From assembly GCA_034440575.1 (NCBI GenBank), contig JAOTOL010001644.1:3800001-3864000 (forward strand): a stretch of DNA of 64,000 nucleotides, read 5' to 3'. The notes below the pieces were generated by a model that saw only the letters and a list, made by a program, of their open reading frames with translations, was not told the DNA's origin and did no database searches. This stretch comes from Imbricaverruca yamaguchii. Lineage: Eukaryota > Arthropoda > Thecostraca > Neoverrucidae. Position 1 is the first letter of the stretch, and each line of letters opens with the position of its first letter. A program made the translations under genes and the position numbers. This document shows, piece by piece, positions 33,152 through 44,993 of this stretch.

Positions 33152-36020
33152 TTAGAATTCAAAAACAACATTTTTCTGTCTAAAAAATTTATCCACCCTA
33201 CTTTTAAAGACATTCAATGAGGGACTCCCCACTGCATCAGCAGGCAGCCTATTCCATTGGTCAACAACCCTTTGACTGAAGACCTGTTGTCGTTTAACTG
33301 TCCTGCACCTCATTTTGTCTAACCTGAATTGATGACCCCTATGGGATACTCTAAACTGCAGAGCATCATTCAAATTGACCTGATCTAGCCCTCTAACAAT
33401 TTTGTACATTTCAATCATGTCTCCCCTTAATCTCCTATACTTGAGTGAGTACATATCTAATGCATTAAGCCTTTCTCCATATTCTAAGTTACTTAATCCA
33501 CTGACGAGTCTAGTGGCTTTGCGCTGGACTCTTTCTAACATATCTATATCCTTTTCTAGGTAGGGGCTCCATGCTTGTACAGAGTACTCCAAGTGGGGCC
33601 GCACATATGCTAAGTACAGCTTTTTCATGACTTCCCTGCTCTTATATTTCACACTTCTATTAATGAGTCCCAGCATTCTGAGTGCCCTATTTCTAGCTGA
33701 GATACATTGTTTTCTGCTTTAAGGTCTTTTGAGACCAACACACCTAAGTCCCTTTCCTCTTCAATAACATCCAGTTCCCTCCCTCCCATTTTATAACTGA
33801 ATGTCTCGCCTGCAGACCCTATATGCATAACCTTACACTTATCATAGTTGAAAGTCATCTGCCATTGATCAGCCCACTCTTTTAGGTCGTCCAAATCTAG
33901 TTGAATATTACTAGATTGATCTCTGCTGTTAGCCACTCCTACCAGCTTGATGTCATCAGCAAATTTGAACACTCTATTCCTCAGCCCTACTTCAATGTTG
34001 TTCACAAAGATGATAAAGAGGAGGGGCCCTAGAACAGAGCCCTGTGGCACTCCACTCAGAACATCTTTCCAACCAGATTTACATCCATTCAATACTACCC
34101 TTTGTTTCCTTCCCTGCAACCATGCTTCAATCCAATGTAGAACTTTTCCTACAATCCCATGTTGTTGTAATTGATGAATTAACCTTCCATGTGGAACTTT
34201 ATCAAAAGCTTTGCTAAAGTCCAAGTACACAACATCCATCCTGCTTTCATTGTCTACTTCTTTGGTAACATACTCAATGAACTCCAATAGGTTAGTTAAA
34301 CAAGACCTTTGAGATCGAAATCCATGTTGAGTATCCCTTAAAAGGTTGTGCCTATCAAGATGAATCTGAACATTCTGTTTAACCAGCTTTTCTAGTACTT
34401 TGCAAACTAATGAGGTCAAACTGACTGGCCTGTAGTTTCCTACACTCTTCCTATTTCCCTTTTTGAAAATTGGTACTACACTTGCATTTCTCCAATCTTC
34501 AGGTACTTCTGAATACTCCATAGATCGCCTGAAAATGATACCTAGGGGAGTTGCTAAAGCTTTAGCACACTCTACTAAGATCCTAGCATATATTTCATCT
34601 GGTCCGGAAGCTTTATTAGGTTTTATATTCTGCAACTGCTTCTCTACGGCTTCTGTAGTTATTGTAAGATCCTCCAGCATATCACCTGCCATGGCATGGC
34701 CTACAGATGTTCCTATTGTACCAGAATTATCTTTAGTGAAGACTGATGAGAATTGCTTGCTTAGGGATTCCACAATGTCGCAATCATCAACCACTATTTC
34801 CCCATCTACCTCCAGTGGTCCTACACTACACTTTTTAGCCTTAAATTTATAGAAGCTAAAGAATCTCTTAGCATTACCTGCTGAACATTCTCGAGCAAAG
34901 TTGATTTCAGCAAGTCTTTTAGATGCTCTAACACACCTCCTAACTTTATTTCTAGCTATTCTATATGATTCTAGGTTTAACCCAGAGTTAGTATCTTTTA
35001 GTTTCTTGAATGCTTGTTTCTTTGAGTCCAGTAATTGCTTAACTTCCCTAGTCAGCCACGAAGGGTGCTTAACCCTGTTTGATCTAATTTGCCTACTGGG
35101 AATGAACCTATCCTGACCCTGAAATAGCTTATCTTTTATCATTGTCCACATTTCATAAGCATCTAAGCCATTCAATATGACTTCCCAATTAATTTCACTT
35201 AGGAAGCTCCTGAACTCACTGTAATTCCCTTTTGTAAAATTCGGAATCAATGTTCTGTTGGTTGCTACCCTTCCAACATATAATGAGAAGCGTATAATGT
35301 TGTGATCACTATTACCAAAGGTCTCTCCTACGTTAACATTTTGCACAAAATTTTCCTCATTAGTAAGCACTAGATCTAATATTTTATTTTCCCTTGTAGG
35401 CTCGTGTATCATTTGAAAGAAGAAATTGTCCTCAAAACAAGCCATGAAACATCTTTCTGATTTGCTTACACCTATTGTTTTGTTTCCCAATCCTGCTATG
35501 TTGAAATCCCCCAACAAAATAGTTCTCTCCTGTACTCTCCTACTTATCTCTTCCTGCATCAGCCTGTCAGTGTTTTCATTCTGGTCTGGAGGTCTATAGA
35601 ATGCCCCAATCCTAAATTTTGTTCCATTCTTCAGAATTATATCTAACCACAAAGATTCTACTCCTGCACTATGTACTCCATCCTCTATGGAATGACATTT
35701 CATTACTTGCCTAACATACAAGAGAATGCCACCTCCTATCCTTGCCTCTCTTTGATAGGCATGCATGTTGTAGCCTGTCAATTCAAATTCTTGCAAGTTG
35801 TCTCCAAACATGCTTTCGTTAACCCATGCTTCTGTTATGCACACCAAATCTAGCTGTTCAGACAACATATATGCATGCAGTTCCCCAATTTTGTTCCTAA
35901 CACTTCTGGCATTGACATAAAAACATGATAAATTATTCCTTCCATTGCTTGCTATGCTTCTCTCTTTATCAGCTACATCCCCCCATGTCCTGCCTAGTTT
36001 CCCTGTTTCCTGTTGAGAGC
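33152..36020 (-). pseudogene. CR1 ORF2: AP endonuclease plus reverse transcriptase, one frameshift
   Basis: The endonuclease starts around FYVNARSVRNKIGELHA (about 35925) and includes CITEAW, GGGILLYVR, GAFYRPP and LLGDFN. RT motifs follow in order: VVPIFKKGNRKSVGNYRPVS, YLDFSKAFDKVPH, GVPQGSVLGPLLF, FKFADDIKL (catalytic DD) and CKVMHIG. A one-base loss near 33697-33700 shifts the C-terminal part (ARNRALRMLGLINRSVKY to SLNVFKSRVDKFF, stop at 33152) into another frame. Otherwise it is intact, about 930 codons long. Confidence 0.9.
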
Positions 36021-36868
36021 CTCCTCATACCTATTGCTGAGCAATTCCACTCCTCTCTTGCTCAGATGTAATCCATCTAAAGCAAACATCTCCGTCCTCC
36101 CCCAAAACTCCCCCACAAATCCAAGAACTGCACCCCAAGCTCCTTACAAATGTTGGCCACCCTGGTATTGAGCCCAATGGCCCTCGAATACCACTCCATG
36201 CTTGCATGGACCATAGGGAGGATGGATGTCACCACTCCTCTTTTCCTACTTCCTGCTAAACTACCTATCAAAGCCCTATAGGCTTTCATTGTTTCCTCTG
36301 TATTATTTTTTCCTACATCGTTAACTCCAACCTGCACAATTACCGTTGCACCCTCTCCACTTCCCCTCATTACTCCCTCCAGCCTATCCCTAACATCTTT
36401 CACCTGCGCTCCCGGGTAGCAAACACGCATCCGTCTGCTGGGGTTCTTGCTACAAAATGTTCGATCCATGTACCGAACCCTGGAATCCCCTATGACTAAA
36501 ACCTCTCTCTCTCCATCTCTATCTTCAGCCATCTGGTCATCCCCACCTCCGTCCCTCTCATCATTACCTTCCCTCTCCTCCAGTGCATCAAACCTATTTT
36601 TAATTGGGACGCCCATGTCCACCTTCCTTAGCGCCAGTCGGGTGCTATGGCGCCTTGCCACCTTCCAACTGCCACCATCCCGGACCAAGCCATCCGAACT
36701 CCCATCAGTCCTCCGCTCGGGCACCCGAGTTGCCTGGCTGGCACCTCCCATGATGGGTCCCGCCACCAAACACTTCAAGCGCTCCACCTCCCCCGTTAAC
36801 ATATCTAACCTCTTACTCAAGTCCCCAATGATTCCCACACACTTACAATTCCCACAGTCTCCTTCCAT
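35994..36868 (-). pseudogene. CR1 ORF1: SGNH-hydrolase (esterase) protein, one frameshift
   Basis: The N-terminus has CGNCKC and a short coiled-coil-like stretch. The C-terminal half is an SGNH hydrolase: block I VIGDSRVRYMD, block III VQVGVND, block V ALDGLHLSKRGVELL. Block V lies one frame away from the first part. The initial frame stops at 36077 and the DGLHLS frame continues to a stop at 35994, so a single-base indel sits near 36110. ORF1 esterases of this kind are typical of CR1-group LINEs. Confidence 0.8.
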
Positions 36869-37390
36869 TTTTGTTGTTGTTTTTTTTTTCTTTCTACTCT
36901 TAGTACTAAGTCTAGTTACTGTAAGCTTGTAAGCCTACAAGTATCTACTGTAATATATCTACAGTAATACAGTAATATAGCCTATAAGTATCTACAATAC
37001 ACTATAATCCCGTATAATTACACTAGATATGAAGATACCTACTGTAATTTATGCCCACTATTTTAGTCCTAAAATCTATCTTAAACTTACACACCAATTT
37101 GACACAAACTTATTCACTACAGAAGCCTACACTATAGAATTATACACTCTAGAATTACACACTACAGAGCTCATACCACACAAATATACACCACTGAATC
37201 AAACACTGTAGTACCCGTCCACAACACCCAACAATCCTGCAGTTACACTAGGATATGAAGATATACCTAGTGTAATGCTATGCCTACTATCTTAGTCTTA
37301 AAATCTATCTTAAACTTAAACACCAAATTGACACAGCCAACACCCTTAGAACTTAACAAAATGGCGCTGGGCAGCCTCCCTGGGTTAATA

Positions 37391-38130
37391 TAGCCTAATT
37401 TGCTGGTCAAAAATACTTATTTGATAAAAACTGTTGAAATATACGCTCAGAAGCAACCGCTAAATATCTATACACAATTTATCCCAGTACACCGTCCTTT
37501 TCCGCAACACTTAGCTCGTATGTAGTAGCCCCACCAAACACGTGTTTCCTCCTCAACGCCTGGCGGCAGACTGACTGATGAGAAGCATTTCCGCCTCAAC
37601 TGCACCGTCAACTCTCAGAATATCCGCCATTGGTATCAACTAAACGTGCCGAGGTTCCTGATAAATCCATGCACATCAGCAAGGTCACGGGATGACGCCA
37701 CGCCCCACCCTATACAGACCAGCCCGACGTGGATAGAGGGTGATGCCGGTGTTTGACCGATATCTCATCGCCTCACCCGTCAAACCCCATGAATCTCTTC
37801 ATGACGGGGTAGCTAAAAAGTCGCTGTCTCTTTACCAGAGTGACCCACGGAGTCTCCAGGAGCCAACAAGCGATCACCGCAGCTGTGAGGGACGCGTCGA
37901 CACAGGTGTGTGCCGACGTCCTGCCGAGGCAGCGCAGAAACCAGCTGAACTCGAGCCGTGTAGTTGTAAATTGGTCCATAGCTCGTTTAAAACTGCAGAT
38001 TATGAATGGGCATGGCAAGAATGAGCCGATAGTTAAGATCTTTAAATTTACTCATCAATTGCTATCTTTAATTTAATGACGAGTTTGTGTAACTGCACTT
38101 CTGAATTTTCTACTCTTCCGACATCTCCAG

Positions 38131-38185
<55 letters not shown>

Positions 38186-39140
38186 ACAGTATTAACTACT
38201 TAAGGACGTTCTCTCGTTTTCCTGGGAATGCTTCCCGTCTTTGCAACCTCCTTACCCGTCTTTGGGGACTCTTCTTGCATCTTCAGCGTCTTCTCCAAAA
38301 CCCGTTTCGACATTCGTGGCTCTAACTTCAATTGTATACAAAGAGCATCTCATCATGTGTCGTCGTCCGGCTGGTCGGTTGAGAGGCGATGTCATGCACT
38401 GAGGTACGTTGCGCACGATTTCCCTGAGCACGCTGGCCCACTCTCTCGACACCACATACGAAATGCCTTCGAGGAGCATACAATATAACGTAGCGGCCAA
38501 TCGGCAATCAGCGTTAGGCTGGTACACACCGGGCAGCAGCCAATCACGAGTCAGGGCCGGGGCTGGTCACAGGGCGGCACCTAGCGCTAGGCAGCGGGCA
38601 GCGGACGCCGCTCCGGTGGACCGGCCGCGGCCACGCGATCGCCGGTCGGCGATCAGGCTGTGCTACGAATCCGATTGGGCATGCTCACAGCAATCTTTAG
38701 CTTAGTGGAATGTATTGCGCCACATTTCTTCTGATTAACTGTGTAAAACTAGATACCTAATAACACAGAGGCCTTGTGTGGTGTGATGGCGTTGTTCCTT
38801 GTGCACATATTCATCAAAAAGTTGCATTGTGTTTATTTTGCATGCGTCTGCTTCCTGATTATATACAAGTACGCAAGTGCATGCAACGCAGGGTAGTACA
38901 GTTCATTGATTGTTCATACATTCAGTGATCATGCAGCATCAATTGCACTTCAACTTCGCACAATATACGGACACAACTGCATAATACCATTGCAACCTCA
39001 TACACTCGCACACATCCCCAAGCAAGGTCAATATTGACATGACGAATGATTCTTCGTGACGTCTTCAAGTTCGCTTGTGTTGTTGGGCCACTGATTACAA
39101 GGCAGACGATGCCAGCTAACTACAGCATGGATCTTCTAAC
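37391..39140. other. Anonymous intergenic DNA with a (TA)n tract
   Basis: Holds a (TA)n microsatellite at 38133-38181. Short open frames such as 38409-38705 have no recognisable domain. I see no gene. Confidence 0.45.
38133..38181 (+). repeat. (TA)n microsatellite
   Basis: A pure TA run of about 24 units. Confidence 0.97.
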
Positions 39141-39144
39141 GCCA

Positions 39145-40250
39145 GAGATATTTGTCACCACCACAGGGAGGTGTCACCACCACAGGTAGGTGTCTACCAG
39201 AGGGAGGTGCCCCCACCTCAGGGTGGTGCCATTATCACAGGGAGGTGTCACTACCACAGGGTGGTGTCACCACCACATGGAGGTGTCACTACCACAGGGA
39301 GGTGTCACCATCACATGGAGGTGCTACCACCACATGGAGGTGTCAGCATCACAGGGTGATGACACCTCCACATGGAGGTGTCAACACCACATGGAGGTGT
39401 CACCACCGCATGGAAGTGTCACCACCACATTGAGGTGTAAACACCACATGGAGGTGTCTACCAGGAGGGGAGGTGCCCCCACCTCGGGGTGGTGCCATTA
39501 TCACAGGGAGGTGTCACTCACCACAGGGTGGTGTCACCACCCATTTGGAGGTGTCACTACCACAGGGAGGTGTCACCACCACATGGAGGTGTCACCACCA
39601 CATGGAGATGGAGGTGTCACCACCACAGGGAGGTGTCACTACCACAGGGAGGTGTCACCATCACATGGAGGTGTCGCCACAGGGGGTGTCACCACCACAG
39701 GGGTGTCACCACAGGGAGGTGTCACACCAGGGAGGTGTCACCACCACATGGAGGTGTCACCACCACAGGGGGGTGTCACCACCACATGTAGGTGTCACTA
39801 CCACAGGGAGGTGTCACTACCGCAGGGAGGTGTCACCATACATGGAGGTGTCCACCACAGGGTGGTGTCACCACCACATGTAGGTGTCACTACCATAGGG
39901 AGGTGTCTCTACCACATGGAGGTGTCAACACCACATGGAGGTGTCACCACCGCATGGAAGTGTCACCACCACATTGAGGTGTAAACACCACATGGAGGTG
40001 TTACCACCACATGGAGGTGTCTCCACCACAGGTAGGTATCTACCACAGGGAGGTGTCACCACCTTGGGGTGGTGCCATTATCACAGGGAGGTGTCACTAC
40101 CACAGGGTGGTGTCACCACCACATGGAGGTGTCACCACCACATGGAGGTGTCACCACCACATGGAGGTGTCACTATCACAGGGTGATGACACCTCCACAT
40201 GAAGGTGTAAACACCATAGGGAACTATCGCCATCACAGGGATGTGAAACT
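39145..40250 (+). repeat. 19-bp minisatellite (GTGTCACCACCACATGGAG), about 1.1 kb
   Basis: Over 50 copies of a 19-bp unit with variants CAGGGAG, CAGGGTG and ATGGAG. A roughly 500-bp block beginning TCTACCAGAGGGAGGTGCCC (39194) is repeated near 39458 and partly near 40030, so the array has been duplicated in blocks. Long open frames across it are repeat artefacts. Confidence 0.95.
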
Positions 40251-40745
40251 GAAAAGGTGTTGGTTGCTTAATTTATGAAGAATTCGAATTGCTACATGTT
40301 TATTATAATGCATGTTTGGTTTCACAGCACTTCCATCTGAATAGCTTGATTTGTGCGTATTTAGTCATCGCTAATATATAGTAAAGAAGTAAGCATTTAT
40401 GTTCATTCGCATCACCACTGCTGGTTTTCACAGAGTTCCTGGAGTTACCCAGTTGCGGTCTCTACAAGCTTGGAATTCCCTAGTTGCACACGCCCTTTAT
40501 ACCGAGTACTGGCTGTGGGTTCCATTGACCTGTTGTTCCCCAGTTGCGGGCTCCCTGAGCCGAGTACTGGCTGCGGCCTTCATTTGGCCGGAGTTCCCAA
40601 GTCGCGGGTCCCTAAACCGAGTACTAGTTGCGGGCTTCAGTGACGTGTAATTTCCTTGTTGCAGGCTCCATTGACGTGGAGCTCCCGAGAAGCCATTCCC
40701 GTTGGTCTTGAGCGCCGTAATTGCGATCTCTGTTGACCGGACGTT
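40251..40745. other. Anonymous spacer between two arrays
   Basis: No recognised gene. The 3' half has weak repeats of the kind CCGAGTACTGGCTGCGGG (about 40500-40660). Confidence 0.4.
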
Positions 40746-40749
40746 GTCC

Positions 40750-41445
40750 AGCTGAGGTGTTCATGGCCCAGTCTCTCCGGCTCCTGTGGTTGGGTGTCGG
40801 TGTCGACCATCTGCCCGACTGCCTCCCTCTGTCTCGGTCCGCGGCCGCCTTCGTGACCCAGTCTCTCCGGCTCCTGTGGTTGGGTGTCGGTGTCGACCAT
40901 CTGCCCGACTGCCTCCCTCTGTCTCCCCGGCCGCCTTCGTGCCCTCTCCGGCTCCTGTGGTTGGGTGTCGGTGACGACCATCTGCCCGACTTCCCTCTTT
41001 TTGTCTCGGTCCGCGGCCGCCTTCGTGACCCAGTCTCTCCGGCTCCTGTGGTTGGGTGTCGGTGACGACCATCTGCCCGACTGCCCCCCTCTGTCTCGGT
41101 CCGCGGCCGTCTTCGTGACCCAGTCTTTCCGGCTCCTTGGGGGGGTGTGTGTCGACCATCTGCCCGACTGCCTCCCTCTGTCTCGGTCCGTGGCCGCCTT
41201 CGTGACCCAGTCTCTCCGGCTCCTGTGGTTGGGTGTCGGTGTCGACCATCTGCCCGACTGCCTCCCTCTGTCTCGGTCCGCGGCCGCCTTCGTGACCCAG
41301 TCTCTCCGGCTCCTGTGGTTGGGTGTCGGTGACGACCATCTGCCCGACTCCTCCCCCTGTCTCGCCTTCGTGACCCAGTCTCTCCTGTTTGTGTCGTGCG
41401 ACCATCTGCCCGACTGCCCCCCTCTGTCTCGGTCCGCGGTCGCCT
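40750..41445 (+). repeat. 90-bp minisatellite, about 7.5 copies
   Basis: The unit begins GTGACCCAGTCTCTCCGGCT and contains GGTCCGCGGCCGCC. It is 90 bp, a multiple of three, so several frames stay open on both strands. I treat those frames as artefacts. Confidence 0.93.
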
Positions 41446-42235
41446 TCACGACGACAGGCTCGACGGCCGCGTGTATTCTTAAGCAATAACATCCCAATCA
41501 GCAGTGTTGCTCGCTGAAGAATACACGGAGCACAGTCGAGCGCGTGAGTGTGTCGAGCTGGATGGCGGTCCCGGCTGGTCCCGCCTGGCCCCGGCTGACT
41601 GGGCCTGGCCCGCTAAGTCGGCGGTTGACGCTGATACGCCAGCGTGCTGCCCTGTCACAGCCGCATTGGCCCAGTATTGACAGGATTGACGGCCAACGCC
41701 GACGCCTGCTGGATGATAAGTCGTGTGTGTCGATGACCCGATGACCCAGATTCCCGCCAGACTTGAAGCGTTCCCAACATTACGGAAGGGTTGTCGTCCA
41801 GATTTCAATTGTCCTCTAATCTTGTGGAACACCAATAATTCGTATGCACCGTCATGAGTGTCATTCGCATTCTCCTCTCTTCCATCATCTAATCAACTCA
41901 AGCTCTCCTGATGGCGCGGCAGCAAACCTGCACAGGGTTTGGTCGTCGGACCAAGACGAAGCATCGCTGCAAACCAACACTGAGCCGCCGGTGCCGTGGC
42001 GGCACTAAGAACACGAACATTCACTCAATCAGCGGTGTGAAGTGAGACAGCAGCGTGGGTTGTCGGCGCCGACGCGTCCCCGTGTTAGTGGCGGGCGGGC
42101 TAATGGTGCACTCGTGTACTGGCCGACGGCAACAGGAACCGCAGTGACCGGCCTACCGTGCAGGCGATAACGCCGACCAAGGAGGCGCGCCGCTGACCGT
42201 CTGGTCGGCAATGTGGCACGGTCTACACATCTACC
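41446..42235. other. GC-rich spacer without recognised gene
   Basis: Open frames on the minus strand (41479-41835, 42029-42262) are composition-driven and match nothing I know. Confidence 0.35.
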
Positions 42236-42875
42236 GGGCACGCGGCAACAGGCGAGCTCCACTCAACTACCGGGCACGCGGCAACAGGCGAGCTCCACTC
42301 AACTACCGGGCACGCGGCAACAGGCGAGCTCCACTCAACTACCGGGCACGCGGCAACAGGCGAGCTCCACTCAGCTACCGGGCACGCGGCAACAGGCGAG
42401 CTCCACTGATCTGTGCTGGGCACGTGGCGACAGGCGGGCTCCACTCAACTACCGGGCACGCGGCAACAGGCGAGCTCCACTGATCTGTGCTGGGCACGTG
42501 GCGACAGGCGGGCTCCACTCCTCTATTGAGCACATGGCCACAGGCGGGCTCCGCTCCTCTGTTGAGCACATGGCCACAGGCGGGCTCCACTCCTCTATTG
42601 AGCACGTGGCGACAGGCGGGCTCCACTCCTCTTTTGAGCACGTGGCCACAGGCGGGCTCCACTCCTCTATTGAGCACATGGCCACAGGCGGGCTCCACTC
42701 CTCTATTGAGCACGTGGCAACAGCTGACACTCTACTCATCTACTGGACACGTGACAACAGGCGGGCTCCACTCATCTCCTGTGCACCTGACGACAGGTGA
42801 GCTCTACTCACCTACTGAGCACGTGGCGACAGGCGAGCTCCACTCACCTGTGTTGGGCGCGTGGCGTCAGGTGAG
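42236..42875 (+). repeat. 36-bp minisatellite (two unit families)
   Basis: Units of 36 bp: first five copies of CAACTACCGGGCACGCGGCA plus ACAGGCGAGCTCCACT, then a diverged family with GAGCACGTGGCGACAGGCGG. The distal copies (42790-42880) contain ACAGGTGAGC on the plus strand and ACAGGTGAGTGG on the minus strand, both donor-like. Confidence 0.93.
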
Positions 42876-43345
42876 CAGGCGCATACCCACGATGACCATC
42901 AGGCCCGATGTCCGGAGAGAGGTGACGATGTGCACTCAACACGTCCATTCAGCTCATGGCAGGATGAATTGATTGTGCCCAATGACTGAACCCCAGCCAC
43001 AAGAGATGATTATGTAACATACCCGGCCCCCGGCGAGGACAAGATCGTTCCACAAACGCAATCATTCCCGATGTACATTTGCTGGCTAACCAGGTCCGGA
43101 GTGCCCTCCACCGCCGATCGTGTTTTATTATCTGGGCAATAGTTCTGGAACACTATACTCCAAGCGTGCGTGTAAGTACCATTGCAGACAGAACGCCACG
43201 TGCTTGTGAGTATGGCTGCCCTTAGAGCAGATATATCAACCTCGGGTCAGCTTCCAGTACGCGCATTGTATGCAGACTAAATGGAAACTGTCGGGCGTTG
43301 ATCATCGAGAGGCTTCTGCAGGTCACTGACTCCAACATGTCGCGG
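42876..43345. other. Anonymous spacer
   Basis: No gene or repeat family recognised. Confidence 0.35.
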
Positions 43346-43635
43346 CGTAGCTCATAACTGCCCAGTCATGGCAGCATGAACGTAGGCGTAGCTCGCTACC
43401 ACACCTAGTTACGGCAGCATGAACTCAGGCGTAGCTCGCCACCACACCTAGTTACGGCAGCATGAACTCAGGCGTAGCTCGCCACCACACCTAGTTACGG
43501 CAGCATGAACTCAGGCGTAGCTCGCCACCACACCTAGATACGGCAGCATGAACTCAGGCGTAGCTCGCCACCACACCTAGTTACGGCAGCGTGAACTCAG
43601 ACGTAGCTCGCCACCACACCTAGTTACGGCGGTAT
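43346..43635 (+). repeat. 43-bp minisatellite, about six copies
   Basis: The unit TTACGGCAGCATGAACTCAG plus GCGTAGCTCGCCACCACACCTAG is tandemly repeated with few changes. Confidence 0.95.
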
Positions 43636-44109
43636 GGCCTCAGGCGCCGTCACAGCACCTTCGAATGGTAGCGCACTTTGGCACCGCCCCTCAAGGCGTC
43701 CGTGCAGAAAGCCTTATGAGTCCCCTGCACGGACACCTTCAGGGGCCCTTACGGGCCCCTCCGATCTTACAGTGAGGGGGTGGCGGGCTGAAGGTGCCCC
43801 GTCGCCTCCTGCCTTGGCTTTGCCACTGATCTGCGGTGGCTTGTCGGAGTGGTGCTTCCGTGGTGGTGCCTTTTATTTGCCTGCTATGCCTACATCAAGG
43901 CCAAATTCTGCCGGTTTCATGAATGCATGAAGCCACACCGCTAATAGGCCATGCGCGTTGTTGACACTTGCACCTGCAACTTAAGCGTCGTTAGCTAGCG
44001 CCATTCGCGTATTGTTACAGAGCAATATTCTAGTGCTTGCCAGTGGCGATCCGACTATGCCAAAGATGGCCTCACCAAGGCAGGGGCAGATCGAATCCCG
44101 CTGAAAACG

Positions 44110-44400
44110 GCTACTGTCAGCGGCGAGCTGGCGGTGATGGCAGTCACAGTAGGTGAGCTGGCGACGATAAAAGTCACAATAGGTGAGCTGGCGACGATAA
44201 CAGACACAATAGGTGAGCTGGCGGCGATAGCAGTCACAATAGGTGAGTTGGCGGCGACAACAGTCACGATAGGTGAGCTGGTGGCGATAACAGTCACGAT
44301 AGGTGAGCTGGTGGCGATAACAGTCACGATAGGTGAGCTGGCGGCGATAACAGTCATGGCAGGTGAGCTGGCGGTGATAACAGTCACATGCAAGCCACGA
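44110..44400 (+). repeat. 30-bp minisatellite with donor-like core
   Basis: About ten copies of GATAACAGTCACGATAGGTG plus AGCTGGCGGC. Each copy contains ATAGGTGAGC, a good match to a 5' splice site on the plus strand. No exon on this strand is identified nearby. The unit is 30 bp, so frames stay open. Confidence 0.93.
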
Positions 44401-44993
44401 AATCGCTTCATAAAGCAGCAACATTGCGAGCTTGTATTCTGATAAGAAGGTTGTGAGACCCAAATCCATGAATCTACGCTGTTGTTGGGGCCTCATGAGG
44501 TCGAACATATATTGTAGCATTCCTTTCGTCGAAAACTTTTAGAATGGGAGGATCCAGGTTGGAAAAGAGGTATGTAAAGTGACCTGGACCGCGAGTGGAA
44601 AATGGGAAAGAGTTGGTGGTGGGCGCAGGAAGTGTTTCGCATCAGGGAGTTGAAATTTGGTGAAGGATTTCACAGCAGGGATTTCGAATCGGGGTGAGGG
44701 TTTCACATTAGGGAATGGAAGTTGGCAGAGATAGCAAGCTTTGAGTGTTGGTTGTGTTGAGTTCCATATCTTAGCCACAAAAAAAGTGTATTTCCCGCGC
44801 CAAGTTGGATCACGATGTGGATCAATCATTTGCCACCACTGGCAGCACTTCACAGAGGCTTTGGTCAGAATGTTCATTGGCAAAATGTCGACGTAGCGAG
44901 GATTATTTCGGAAGGACCGCAGTGAAGCGTTGCGTAAAATCGGTTTCACGGTGAAATTCGGCCAGAAAGATCGGATATTTCGCAGAACTCGCT

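Larger units (their letters stand above)
32873..37390 (-). mobile_element. Near-complete CR1-superfamily non-LTR retrotransposon
   Basis: The element lies on the minus strand: 5' region (36869 to about 37390), ORF1, ORF2, then a 3' UTR ending in two copies of the 8-bp unit ACTTTATG (32873-32888), as expected for CR1 elements that end in short repeats rather than poly(A). The 5' region has a roughly 90-bp segment duplicated (37020-37110 and 37247-37335) and, near 37360, an AAAATGGCG motif resembling a YY1 site. I place the 5' end there only tentatively. One frameshift in each ORF suggests a young but inactive copy. Confidence 0.85.

Noticed and set aside
39152..40202. Long open frames rich in His/Pro/Gly
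   Set aside because: Translation of the 19-bp minisatellite in rotating frames; no start context or domain.
39145..40250. Possible CRISPR-like array
   Set aside because: Units are directly contiguous with no unique spacers, and the genome is eukaryotic.
40637..41497. 286-codon minus and 201-codon plus open frames
   Set aside because: Products of the 90-bp array; mutually overlapping on both strands.
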